NCBI GenBank assembly: GCA_017695115.1
Contig: JADILV010000003.1
Span: 1-47,821, forward strand
DNA length: 47,821 nt
Source of the DNA: Candidatus Cryptobacteroides avicola
Lineage (GTDB): Bacteria; Bacteroidota; Bacteroidia; Bacteroidales; UBA932
Direction: 5' to 3'
Part shown: positions 35,172 to 43,594 of the stretch, piece by piece
Numbering within the stretch: the stretch's first letter is position 1
Layout of the letters: the number at the start of each line of letters is the position of its first letter
Made by a program: the position numbers and the translations under genes
Notes under the pieces: generated by a model
The model's database searches: none
The model's input: the letters and a program-made list of their open reading frames with translations, nothing else
Told to the model about the DNA's origin: nothing

Positions 35172-36422
35172 ATGAATTATAATATAATCACCTGTGTATT
35201 ACTGCTTTGTTCATCTTTGCACGTATATGCGTCCGGGCCTTTCGAAAAGAACCGGAAGGCGGATTTTGCATACGACGTGGATTTTGAGATGAATTTTGAC
35301 AACAGGGAGTACGATCCGTCTTCATTTTCCAGGTCGCGGACGATATTCGGGGCGCGTCTGACTCCTGCTGTCGGACTGAAACTGAATGAACGCTCCGGAG
35401 GCGAGCACCGTCTGATGTTCGGGATAGATGTCATGAAGGATTTCGGGGATTCTCCCATATCCCCGTCTCTGGCTTCGGAGGGCAATACGGATGAACTCTC
35501 CCGGAAAAAGGAGAATCTGGATCTTTTCCATGAGATTACCGTATATTACAGGTATCTTTTTACAAAAGGAAAGACCGATATAGGGATTACGGCCGGAATT
35601 TTCCCGCGACGTTTTATGGGAGGGAGCTATTCCCGCGCATTTTTCTCCGATTCTTTAAGGTTCTATGACAACAATATCGAAGGGCTTCTGCTGACCTTTG
35701 CCCGGCCGTCTTCATATTTCGAGGCAGGCTGCGACTGGATGGGAATGTACGGCACGGACAGGAGGGAGCGCTTCATGATTTTCTCATCGGGTGAAGGAAG
35801 GCTTTCCGATATGTTTTCTCTTGGATATGCGGCCTATCTGTATCATTTCGCCGGTGCTGCTCATGTTTCCGGCGTTGTGGACAATGCTCTTGTAAACCCG
35901 TTCGTTACTCTGGACCTTTCACGGCGCTCCGGCATCCAGCGTCTGGATTTCACTCTCGGCTGGCTGCAGTCCATGCAGAATGACAGGAAGAACATCGGGA
36001 AATTCACTTTCCCTCATGGCGGTGAATTTACGGCAGCCGTACGGAACTGGAATGTCGGTCTCGAGAACTATCTTTTCTACGGGACCGATATGATGCCTTA
36101 CTACCGCAGTCACGATGCGGCAGGCAACATGTACGGCGATCTTCTCTATATGGGAGAACCTTTCTATAAAGTGAAAATGAACGGTACCGGGGGGGGCTTT
36201 TATGACAGGGTAGAGCTGTACTATGAACCGAAAATCTCTGATTTCATGACCATAAGGGCTTCTATAACAGCCCATTTCAATGACTGGGCCTATTCTGGAC
36301 TGCAACAGGTGGTGACAGTCAGGTTCAATCTCGGGAAATTGCTCTCCGGGCACAGGCAGGATCCGAAACCGAAGAAAAGGATCAGGATTGAAGAATGGGG
36401 GTTCCCGGGGTGGAACATATAA
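35172..36422 (+). CDS. Probable outer-membrane beta-barrel protein, function unknown
   Basis: A protein of 416 residues with a signal peptide (to VYAS, about residue 21). The mature part has alternating hydrophobic/aromatic strands and a C-terminal SGLQQVVTVRFNLGKLL strand, as expected for an outer-membrane barrel. A short charged tail follows (PKPKKRIRIEEW). I do not recognise the family. A G8 run at 36189-36196 lies inside the coding region and is in frame (GTGGGFY), so a length change would truncate the last 75 residues or so. It is followed 6 bp later by the amidase gene. Confidence 0.72.
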   Translation: MNYNIITCVLLLCSSLHVYASGPFEKNRKADFAYDVDFEMNFDNREYDPSSFSRSRTIFGARLTPAVGLKLNERSGGEHRLMFGIDVMKDFGDSPISPSLASEGNTDELSRKKENLDLFHEITVYYRYLFTKGKTDIGITAGIFPRRFMGGSYSRAFFSDSLRFYDNNIEGLLLTFARPSSYFEAGCDWMGMYGTDRRERFMIFSSGEGRLSDMFSLGYAAYLYHFAGAAHVSGVVDNALVNPFVTLDLSRRSGIQRLDFTLGWLQSMQNDRKNIGKFTFPHGGEFTAAVRNWNVGLENYLFYGTDMMPYYRSHDAAGNMYGDLLYMGEPFYKVKMNGTGGGFYDRVELYYEPKISDFMTIRASITAHFNDWAYSGLQQVVTVRFNLGKLLSGHRQDPKPKKRIRIEEWGFPGWNI

Positions 36423-36428
36423 AAAGGA

Positions 36429-37244
36429 ATGACTATGGAATCTGACAGCCTGAATGTCGCTTTAGTGGAGTTTTCGCCTGTCTGGGAAGACCCGCAGACA
36501 AATATGGCGGCTCTGGACGATGTCTTTGCAGGGCTTTTTTCCGGCGGTGTCCCGTCCGCTCCGGACATGGTCGTGCTGCCGGAATTCTTTTCGGCGGGCT
36601 TTACTATGAATCCGGATGCAGCGGAAAAGGCATGCGCTTCCCCGACGCTTGAATGGATGGTCCGGACGGCGGACAGGTACGGGTGTGCGGTGACTGGATC
36701 GGTACCTGTCATCGGCCCAGGCTCTGCAAGATACAACAGACTCTACTTTGCCGTTCCCGGCCGTCCTGCAGGTGTCTATGACAAGGCGCATCTGTTTTTC
36801 GGTGGCGAACAGGAGAATTATATTCCGGGAAACGGACGTAAGATATTTGAATTCAAAGGCTGGAGAATATTGCCGGGAGTATGTTTCGATCTTAGGTTTC
36901 CTGAATGTATCCGCAACTCCGGAGAAAACCCGTATGACATTTATCTGAATGTGGCCAACTGGCCGACAGCACGCAATGCGGCTGCCGATATTCTTCTGAA
37001 GGCAAGATCAATAGAGAATGTATGCTGGTCCCTGTTCTGCAACAGGACCGGCTTCGATCCGCTTCTGGAATACAGCGGCAATTCTGCTGTCATAGATTAT
37101 CGTGGAAGAAGCAGGGGAAAGCGTTTTACCGTATGCGGTGTCCCTGTGGTCTGCGGAGTGCTTGAAAAGTCTCCTATGCTGAGGTTCCGGGAAGGGTTTC
37201 CGGTTCTGGATCTGGCTCCTTCCTGCGACTGTGGTTTAAGATAG
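36429..37244 (+). CDS. Omega-amidase YafV-type carbon-nitrogen hydrolase
   Basis: A cytosolic nitrilase-superfamily enzyme of 271 residues with the triad Glu52 (LPEFFSAGF), Lys119 (YDKAHLF) and Cys152 (GVCFDLRFPE). The RFPE after the cysteine and the FTMN motif match the YafV/Nit2 omega-amidase branch. That branch deaminates alpha-ketoglutaramate and ketosuccinamate formed by transaminases. It is full length, 6 bp after the barrel gene, with repeat E starting directly at its stop codon. Confidence 0.85.
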   Translation: MTMESDSLNVALVEFSPVWEDPQTNMAALDDVFAGLFSGGVPSAPDMVVLPEFFSAGFTMNPDAAEKACASPTLEWMVRTADRYGCAVTGSVPVIGPGSARYNRLYFAVPGRPAGVYDKAHLFFGGEQENYIPGNGRKIFEFKGWRILPGVCFDLRFPECIRNSGENPYDIYLNVANWPTARNAAADILLKARSIENVCWSLFCNRTGFDPLLEYSGNSAVIDYRGRSRGKRFTVCGVPVVCGVLEKSPMLRFREGFPVLDLAPSCDCGLR

Positions 37245-37351
37245 CCGGATTTCGGAGAAATCCTTTACGTCAGTCCGACGTACTCCGGTTATTAAACGGT
37301 AAAATTGAGTATTGGAATAATATAATTAAATAAATTCGTCGAACAGACGTT
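37245..37351. repeat. Composite intergenic repeat, parts E1 and F1
   Basis: E1 (37245-37275) contains GGATTTC-GGA-GAAATCC, a 7-bp hairpin, then CGTCAGTC. It matches 39232-39262 at 29 of 31 positions in the same orientation and resembles 47576-47605 inverted. F1 (37332-37351) is AAATTCGTCGAACAGACGTT, ending 7 bp before the next ATG; similar copies lie at 47538-47557 (inverted) and 47744-47763. Nothing coding lies between E1 and F1. Confidence 0.7.
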
Positions 37352-37358
37352 GAATCGT

Positions 37359-39098
37359 ATGAAAAAGAATCTGTTATCTGCTTTTTTGCTGCCGTTGCTG
37401 GCTCTGGTTTCATGCTGCGGCCCGAAAGACGGCACCTACCGTCTCCAGCTCTTCACCACCAATGACGTTCACGGCCGTTATTTCGATTCTCTCTATGTCG
37501 GGAACGGAACACGGCAGTCACTGTACGCCGTTTCGCATTATGTGGACAGTGTCAGAAAGGCTGACGGTCCTGAAAATGTGATTCTTGTGGATGCGGGAGA
37601 CTGTCTGCAGGGTGACAATGCGGCCTATTACTTCAATTATATTGACACTCTTGCCCCTCATCTTTATGCCCGGATGGCAAATTACATGAAGTACGATGCT
37701 GTGGCTGTCGGCAACCATGATGTTGAGACCGGACATCCTGTTTATGACAGGGTCGCACAACAGCTTGACATGCCTTTCATGGCGGCGAACGCTATACGGA
37801 ATGACAACGGAAGGCCATATTTTGCCGACTATACGATCGTCCGGAAAAACGGGCTGAAAGTGGCGGTTCTCGGTTTCACCAACCCAAATATGAAAAACTG
37901 GCTGTCCGAGGATCTTTGGTACGGGATGCATTTCGAGTCCCTGCTGCCGCTGGTCCAGCAGGATGTGGATAAGGTCATTGCCAAAGAACATCCTCATGTG
38001 GTAGTGGTTGCGGTACATTCCGGGACGGGGGAAGGTGACGGCTCCATGCTTGAAAGCCAGGGGCTTGATCTGTACAATACTCTGGAAGGGGTGGATTTTC
38101 TGGTTTGCTCCCATGACCACCGGCCGGTGGTGTATGAAAAATCCGGTATATGTCTTATAAATTCAGGCAGTCACTGCCGCAATATCGGCCACGGGGTCAT
38201 TTCACTTGAGGTGAAAGACGGCAAGGTGGTCTCTAAAGAACTGTCTGCAGACCTTATACCGGTACGTAAAGAGGCCGTGGATACAGTGATGCGCAACGTG
38301 TTCAGGAAAGATTTCGAAACAGTGAAAGCCTTTACGGTCAAGCCGGTAGGTACTCTGGTGAGGGATATGAGGACACGCGACGCCTATAAAGGCATGTGTG
38401 ACTACATGAATCTGCTGCATACTTTGAACCTGTCATGTTCTCCGGCCGAGATTTCATTTGCCGCTCCGCTCACTTTCAACGGGAGCATCGGGGCCGGAAC
38501 ACTGGTCTACAATGACCTTTTCACTATTTATCCGTTTGAAAACCAGCTGTTCGTCGTGGAAATGACAGGTAAAGAGATAAAGGACTATCTGGAATATTCA
38601 TACGGCACCTGGATCAATACGGTGACAGGCAAGGCAGGGGAGCACGTGCTGAGGATTTCCAATGAACCGGATCCGAGGACCGGCCAGAGAAGATGGTCGT
38701 TTCTGGGAAGGGCTTATAATTTCGATTCGGCCGGAGGACTGGTCTATACCGTCGATGTCACCAAGCCGGATGGAAGCAGGGTAGAGATAGCGTCGCTGGC
38801 TGACGGGACACCGTTCGATATGTCTGCAAAATACAATGTCGCCATGACGTCATACCGTGCCAGCGGAGGCGGTGCCATTATGCGTGAAGGTGCCGGTATC
38901 GATACGGACAATATCGGGACGCGTGTCGTAGCCAAATATCCGGAAATCCGCAATATCCTGTATGATTATCTGACGGCCGGCGGCAGTATTGATCCTTCAC
39001 TTGTCGGAGACCCTTCCGTTATCGGACACTGGGAATTCATTCCGGAAAAACTTGCCGGCAGGATGCTTGAAAAGGATATGGAACTTCTTTTTGACTGA
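37359..39098 (+). CDS. 5'-nucleotidase / cyclic phosphodiesterase-family lipoprotein
   Basis: A lipoprotein of 579 residues (lipobox LVSC, Cys19) of the UshA/CpdB family, which releases nucleosides from nucleotides in the periplasm. The N-terminal metallophosphatase domain has TNDVHG, DAGDCLQGD, GNHDVETGHP and CSHDHRP. The C-terminal nucleotide-binding domain is at about 340-560 (YNDLFTIYPFENQLFVVEMTGKE, SYRASGGG). Full length. The ATG at 37359 opens the signal peptide. Its supply of nucleosides and bases could feed guaD at 17104, though the genes are far apart. Confidence 0.92.
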   Translation: MKKNLLSAFLLPLLALVSCCGPKDGTYRLQLFTTNDVHGRYFDSLYVGNGTRQSLYAVSHYVDSVRKADGPENVILVDAGDCLQGDNAAYYFNYIDTLAPHLYARMANYMKYDAVAVGNHDVETGHPVYDRVAQQLDMPFMAANAIRNDNGRPYFADYTIVRKNGLKVAVLGFTNPNMKNWLSEDLWYGMHFESLLPLVQQDVDKVIAKEHPHVVVVAVHSGTGEGDGSMLESQGLDLYNTLEGVDFLVCSHDHRPVVYEKSGICLINSGSHCRNIGHGVISLEVKDGKVVSKELSADLIPVRKEAVDTVMRNVFRKDFETVKAFTVKPVGTLVRDMRTRDAYKGMCDYMNLLHTLNLSCSPAEISFAAPLTFNGSIGAGTLVYNDLFTIYPFENQLFVVEMTGKEIKDYLEYSYGTWINTVTGKAGEHVLRISNEPDPRTGQRRWSFLGRAYNFDSAGGLVYTVDVTKPDGSRVEIASLADGTPFDMSAKYNVAMTSYRASGGGAIMREGAGIDTDNIGTRVVAKYPEIRNILYDYLTAGGSIDPSLVGDPSVIGHWEFIPEKLAGRMLEKDMELLFD

Positions 39099-39112
39099 TC
39101 TTTCCGATTATA

Positions 39113-39211
39113 GCAGCAGGGCTGTTGTTGTATTTGCCGATCCTCCCCGCCTGGCGGGTCCCCTCCCTTTTCGGGAGCCAATGTCGGACATAACAACAAC
39201 AGCCCTGCTGC
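39113..39211. repeat. 99-bp palindromic element with 18-bp perfect terminal stem
   Basis: GCAGCAGGGCTGTTGTTG (39113-39130) is exactly complementary to CAACAACAGCCCTGCTGC (39194-39211). Inside are two further hairpins, CCCGCC-T-GGCGGG and CTCCC-TTTTC-GGGAG, and a CCGA/TCGG pair, so the single strand would fold as a branched, cloverleaf-like structure. It lies between the nucleotidase stop (39098) and the end of sdaA. It may act as a bidirectional terminator, but there is no long T run, and its size and symmetry suit a palindromic mobile element or structured RNA. Confidence 0.75.
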
Positions 39212-39231
39212 ATGTTGGAATTTCTCAATGA

Positions 39232-39262
39232 CCGGATTTCGGAGAAATCCTTGTCGTCAGTC
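39232..39262. repeat. Intergenic repeat E2, overlapping the sdaA stop codon
   Basis: 29 of 31 positions match E1 (37245-37275) in direct orientation. The last six bases include the sdaA stop codon (39257-39259, TCA on the plus strand) and reach its final Asp codon. Confidence 0.7.
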
Positions 39263-40456
39263 AAGTTCTTTGGCCAGGCCTCCTTCTCCGGTTTCCTTAT
39301 ACAGTGAAGGCAGGTCTTTTCCAGTCTGTTTCATGACACGCACCACCTGGTCGAAAGATACGCGGTGAAGCCCGTCGGTGTAGAGAGCATATATGTTTGC
39401 ATCAAGGGCACGTGCCGCTGCGTATGCATTTCTTTCGATGCAGGGAATCTGGACAAGACCGCAGACCGGGTCGCAGGTCATGCCGAGATGATGTTCAAGC
39501 CCCATTTCAGCCGCATATTCTATCTGCGACGGACTTCCTCCCATAAGCTGGTTGGCAGCACCTGCAGTCATGGCACATGCGACGCCTACTTCACCCTGGC
39601 AGCCGACTTCGGCACCGGAAATGGATGCGTTCCTTTTTACGACATTGCCTATCAGGGCTGCAGTCGCCAGAGAGCGGATGATTCTCTTGTCGCTGAAGCC
39701 GTAAACCTTTTTCAGATGATAGAGGACACCGGGCAACACACCGCATGAGCCGCATGTCGGCGCCGTAACTATAGTGCCTCCAGCAGCGTTTTCTTCGCTG
39801 ACGGCAAGCGTATAGGCGAATATCATCCCGCGCGTGCGCAACACGTCCTTATATCCTTCGGCCCGGATGAAATACTGGGCCGCCTTTCTGCGCAGATGGA
39901 TCGGCCCAGGAAGCACGCCTTCCTTGTCAAGCCCGCGCTCGATGGCTTCGCACATGACTTTCCACACTTCAGCGAGATAGTCCCAGATGCCTTCATCTTC
40001 TATTTCACTGACGTATTCCCAGTATGCCTTCCCGTATTTGTTGCACCACTCCAGAAGTTCCTTCATAGTGTTGAGCGGGTAGATGTCCGGCGACTCGTCC
40101 TGCGGGAGCTGTTCGCATCTGATGGCCCCGCCTCCGACACTGTAGAATGTCCATTCGTCCTGCCTTTCTCCGGAGTCATCTATGGTTGCTATCTTCATTC
40201 CGTTAGGGTGGGCCGGAAGGAAGATCTTGGGCTGCCAGTCTATCTGGACGGGGCCGAGCTGGGAGAGTGCATCATTGATTGCCACATCGGTAAGATGGCC
40301 TTTCCCTGTCGCCGCCAGAGAGCCGTACAGCGTCACCAGGAAGCGGTGTGCCTGCGGATGATGTGCCAGATAGACTCTGGCCGCCTTGTGCGGACCCATC
40401 GTATGGCTGCTGGACGGACCTTTGCCTATCCTGTATATTTCACGTATGGATTTCAT
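39257..40456 (-). CDS. sdaA: L-serine dehydratase (single-chain, iron-sulfur)
   Basis: A cytosolic enzyme of 399 residues converting L-serine to pyruvate and ammonia through a [4Fe-4S] cluster. It opens with MKSIREIYRIGKGPSSSHTMGP, the serine-binding N-terminal part of the beta domain. The alpha domain contains cluster cysteines in TAPTCGSCGVLPG and GMTCDPVCGLVQIPC. Both domains are on one chain. It is the last of three co-directional genes (oxidoreductase, GH97, sdaA), although a TATATTTTG-like box in the 45-bp gap may give it its own promoter. Confidence 0.95.
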   Translation of the reverse strand: MKSIREIYRIGKGPSSSHTMGPHKAARVYLAHHPQAHRFLVTLYGSLAATGKGHLTDVAINDALSQLGPVQIDWQPKIFLPAHPNGMKIATIDDSGERQDEWTFYSVGGGAIRCEQLPQDESPDIYPLNTMKELLEWCNKYGKAYWEYVSEIEDEGIWDYLAEVWKVMCEAIERGLDKEGVLPGPIHLRRKAAQYFIRAEGYKDVLRTRGMIFAYTLAVSEENAAGGTIVTAPTCGSCGVLPGVLYHLKKVYGFSDKRIIRSLATAALIGNVVKRNASISGAEVGCQGEVGVACAMTAGAANQLMGGSPSQIEYAAEMGLEHHLGMTCDPVCGLVQIPCIERNAYAAARALDANIYALYTDGLHRVSFDQVVRVMKQTGKDLPSLYKETGEGGLAKELD

Positions 40457-40501
40457 TCTTTCAAAATATATAAGCGTCTGTTTGAAAAGTTGTCGTCTTG
40501 A

Positions 40502-42457
40502 TTATTCCAGAACAGCTGTCCATCCTCCGTTGCGGACCATCTTTATCTGGAGAGAATCTCCGGATTCCACGGAAGTCTTTTTCATCCTGTAGTCCATTGC
40601 CTGGCGGGCAGAGTTGACACTGTCTTCAAATGCCGTCATGCTGTAGCTTCTGCCTTTGTCCAGAAAACCGAGACTGACGGTAAACACGCGTTCACGTTCT
40701 TTTCCGTTGCAGATGGCCCCGATGAACCATTTCTCTCCGCTTCTGCGTGCGACTATTATATATTCTCCGGCTTTTGCCTCCAATACCTTGCTTTCATCCC
40801 AAATGACCGGAACGCTTGCGATGAATTCAGTACATTCAGGATTCCTGTAATACATGGTAGGGGAGTCTGCCAGCATCTGGATTCCGCTTTTGAATACAGT
40901 ATAAAGTGCCATCTGATAAGCCCTGGTGCCTATGCTTGCGGAGTTCGGACGTTCTGACCGGTAGACTTCAGGCTGCATGCTTATCATTGCTCCAGGTGTG
41001 TAGTCCATAGGTCCTACGGCATTGCGTATGAACGGGAGATAGAGACTGTTGTCAGGTTTGCACCCACCCATCTGTTCCATTCCCAGAACACCTTCGTAAG
41101 ACAGCACATTAGGGTATCTTATTTCAAGACCTGCAGGTTTGAAAGAGCCGTGGAAATCCACCAGCAGTTTATGGTCGGCAGCCTCTTTCGCCACCCTTTC
41201 ATAGTAGTTCACCATCCACTGGTCGCTCCTGTCCATGAAGTCGATCTTGACTCCTGCTATGCCCCAGTCTTCGAAAGTCTTGAACAGGTCGAAATTGTTC
41301 TCGACGGTAAGCCATGTGAGCCAGAGGAATACACCGACACCCTTTTCCTTACCGTAGCGGATGATTTCATGGACATCCACTCTCGGGTTCGGGGTGTATG
41401 GATCGCGTGTGCTGAGGGCCCATCCCTCGTCCATCAGGAGGTATTCTATGCCGTATTCCGCGGCGAAATCTATGAAATATTTGTAGGTCTCGAGGTTGAA
41501 CCCGGATTCGAAATCCACGTCAGGACCGTAGACAGATGCACCGTTCCACCATTCCCAGCTCACTTTTCCGGGCCTTATCCAGCTGCAGTCACTGATTTCA
41601 CAAGGAGAAGAAAGGTTGTGGACCATGTGGTTGGAGGCAATGTCCCTGTCATTATCGGAAATTACCATGAATCTCCAGGGATAGGTCCTTGTCCCCGAAG
41701 TTGATGCGATATAGTGTGCTTCCTCAAGGATTCTGACGCTCCTGTCCCCGTCATCACCGAAGGAAAGGGGGCATTTCGGGAAGACGGAAACGAGTCCGCC
41801 TTTGCCGTCGCTTTTCAGGAACATGCACGGATAGTCTCTCAGATCGGCTTCGGACATGAGGATGCTGTATTCAGTCCCGCTTCCCGTGCCTTTTACGTTG
41901 AAAAGTACAGGCAGGTAACTCATCTGTCCGTTATGTCTGAATTCTTCAAGTTTAATTTTTGAATAAGGCTGCTCGTATGAAGTCTTGAACCCTCCTGTAA
42001 GGGAAAGTACGGCTGATGTACCATGCGGAAAGGATGCTGACAGTTTTTCGTCCAGTACTTCCACGCTTCCTCCGAAATCCGTAATGAACCTGTATGCGAT
42101 GCCTTCATCGAATGCCCTGAACTCTATGGAATAGCCTCCTTTCATATTGAGGACGGCATAGTTGTAGTCGTTTCTGACGCTGGCGTCGCTTATCGGGAAA
42201 AGACATTCGGATGTTTCATTGACAGAACCGGTCCTGACCGATTTCAATACAGGGTTGCCGCCCAGGGTCCTGTCCCTTAGAATCATACTGATTCCGTTGC
42301 TTGTGAATACGGTATCATTACCGCAGCATACTGTGAAACCTACTTCATCTTCAACGGATACCAGGGCTCTGACAGAGCCGTCCGGAGATGTGACCGTAAC
42401 GTTCTTGGCCGGAACGGCAATGGCCGCTGCCGCAATCAGTATAATGGATTTTAACAT
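40502..42457 (-). CDS. GH97 glycoside hydrolase, retaining-type residues
   Basis: A protein of 651 residues with a short signal peptide (to VPAKN). The family is clear from the N-terminal beta-supersandwich and the barrel segment KVSWEWWNGASVYGPDVDFESGFNLETYKYFIDFA. Asp406 in AGVKIDFMDRSDQ falls where retaining GH97 enzymes (alpha-galactosidase type) have the nucleophile; inverting SusB-type alpha-glucosidases have Gly there. That makes alpha-galactosidase-like activity more likely, on family knowledge. The ATG at 42457 opens the signal peptide; codons upstream in frame overlap the preceding gene. It lies 29 bp after the oxidoreductase gene, so the two are probably one unit. Confidence 0.88.
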   Translation of the reverse strand: MLKSIILIAAAAIAVPAKNVTVTSPDGSVRALVSVEDEVGFTVCCGNDTVFTSNGISMILRDRTLGGNPVLKSVRTGSVNETSECLFPISDASVRNDYNYAVLNMKGGYSIEFRAFDEGIAYRFITDFGGSVEVLDEKLSASFPHGTSAVLSLTGGFKTSYEQPYSKIKLEEFRHNGQMSYLPVLFNVKGTGSGTEYSILMSEADLRDYPCMFLKSDGKGGLVSVFPKCPLSFGDDGDRSVRILEEAHYIASTSGTRTYPWRFMVISDNDRDIASNHMVHNLSSPCEISDCSWIRPGKVSWEWWNGASVYGPDVDFESGFNLETYKYFIDFAAEYGIEYLLMDEGWALSTRDPYTPNPRVDVHEIIRYGKEKGVGVFLWLTWLTVENNFDLFKTFEDWGIAGVKIDFMDRSDQWMVNYYERVAKEAADHKLLVDFHGSFKPAGLEIRYPNVLSYEGVLGMEQMGGCKPDNSLYLPFIRNAVGPMDYTPGAMISMQPEVYRSERPNSASIGTRAYQMALYTVFKSGIQMLADSPTMYYRNPECTEFIASVPVIWDESKVLEAKAGEYIIVARRSGEKWFIGAICNGKERERVFTVSLGFLDKGRSYSMTAFEDSVNSARQAMDYRMKKTSVESGDSLQIKMVRNGGWTAVLE

Positions 42458-42486
42458 CTGTGTGGGGGGATTGAGGTTAATTGTTT

Positions 42487-43470
42487 TTATAGCGAGACAC
42501 TGTCGTTCGGGAATGTCACTCCCCATTCTTTGCGGAGGGAGTCCATTATCTTCATGACTTCAAGGCTTTCGCTGTGAGGCATGAATTCCGTTTCGGTCCT
42601 GCCGTCGCGGATGGCGTCGATGCAGGCCTGCACCTGATATTCGAATCCGGTGATCTGCTGGGGGGCGTATTGCGTGTCCACAAGTATATGGTCGCTCGAG
42701 TAGATGTCGGCCTTGAGCGGGTTGTTGATATTGTCGAGGACTATATATCCTTTTTCACCGTTGATGATACCCTGTCTGTCGTTGGCGCAGCAGGCAGTGG
42801 CCATAAGCTGGGCCATACGTCCGTCAGTGTATTCGAATGTGATGCTGTCCTGCAGGTCAATGTCGGTTTCCGATTTGACGCAGCATGAGGAAATCTTCCT
42901 TATGTCATTGCCGAAGTTCATGAGAGCGAAATTGATGGCATAGACTCCGAGGTCCAGAAGGGCTCCGCCTCCGAGTTCGGGCTTCATGATCCTTTCCTTA
43001 TGTGTTACAGGATATCCCAGATGGGCCGTAAGAAGGCTGGTGCGCCCGATGGCTCCGCCGTCTATGAGTCTTCTGACAGTCTGTCTGAAAGGAAGGTATC
43101 TGGTCCAGATGGCTTCGGCGAGGAACACGCCTTTTTCTTCAGACAGGCGGATGACATCCGCAGCTTCACGGGCGTTTGCCATGAACGCTTTTTCGCAAAG
43201 TACAGGCCTGCCTTTTTCCAGACACATCTTCACGTGGCTGTAATGCAGCGAATGTGGTGTCGCAACATATATAAGGTCTACGTCCTGGTCGTCGGCAAGG
43301 GCTTCGTAGCTTCCGTATGCTTTCGTGAAACCGCGCCTTGACGCAAAGTCCTGTGCCTTTTCCATCTGCCGTGCAGCTACTGCGTATGCTTCCACTCCTT
43401 CCATTCCATGGAGTGTGGTGGCCATCTTTTCGGCAATGTGGCCGGCTCCGATTATTCCTACCTTGAACAT
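42487..43470 (-). CDS. Gfo/Idh/MocA-family NAD(P)-dependent oxidoreductase
   Basis: A cytosolic dehydrogenase of 327 residues. The N-terminal Rossmann fold starts MFKVGIIGAGHIAEKMA. The conserved EKP of the family reads EKA here (VLCEKAFMANAREA), which is seen in the dihydrodiol-dehydrogenase-like branch. The C-terminal half has GGGALLDLGVYAINFA. These enzymes oxidise or reduce sugar-like hydroxyls. Its place in front of the GH97 gene suggests a carbohydrate product as substrate. Confidence 0.88.
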   Translation of the reverse strand: MFKVGIIGAGHIAEKMATTLHGMEGVEAYAVAARQMEKAQDFASRRGFTKAYGSYEALADDQDVDLIYVATPHSLHYSHVKMCLEKGRPVLCEKAFMANAREAADVIRLSEEKGVFLAEAIWTRYLPFRQTVRRLIDGGAIGRTSLLTAHLGYPVTHKERIMKPELGGGALLDLGVYAINFALMNFGNDIRKISSCCVKSETDIDLQDSITFEYTDGRMAQLMATACCANDRQGIINGEKGYIVLDNINNPLKADIYSSDHILVDTQYAPQQITGFEYQVQACIDAIRDGRTETEFMPHSESLEVMKIMDSLRKEWGVTFPNDSVSL

Positions 43471-43498
43471 GGTTTTCGTTTTTCAGAATTAAACAGCG

Positions 43499-43568
43499 CG
43501 AAGATAGGAATAAAATTCATGGAAATTTTCAGGTCAGGTCGGATTTTATGGCTTTTTTTGTACTTTTG
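43499..43568. promoter_or_regulatory. Divergent promoter boxes
   Basis: Minus strand TATCTTCG (43506-43499) for the oxidoreductase; plus strand TACTTTTG (43561-43568) for the PurF-like gene, 26 bp before its ATG. Both are close to TAnnTTTG; -33 boxes are weak. Confidence 0.45.
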
Positions 43569-43594
43569 CGCTGCAATCAAACAATGAATATAAA

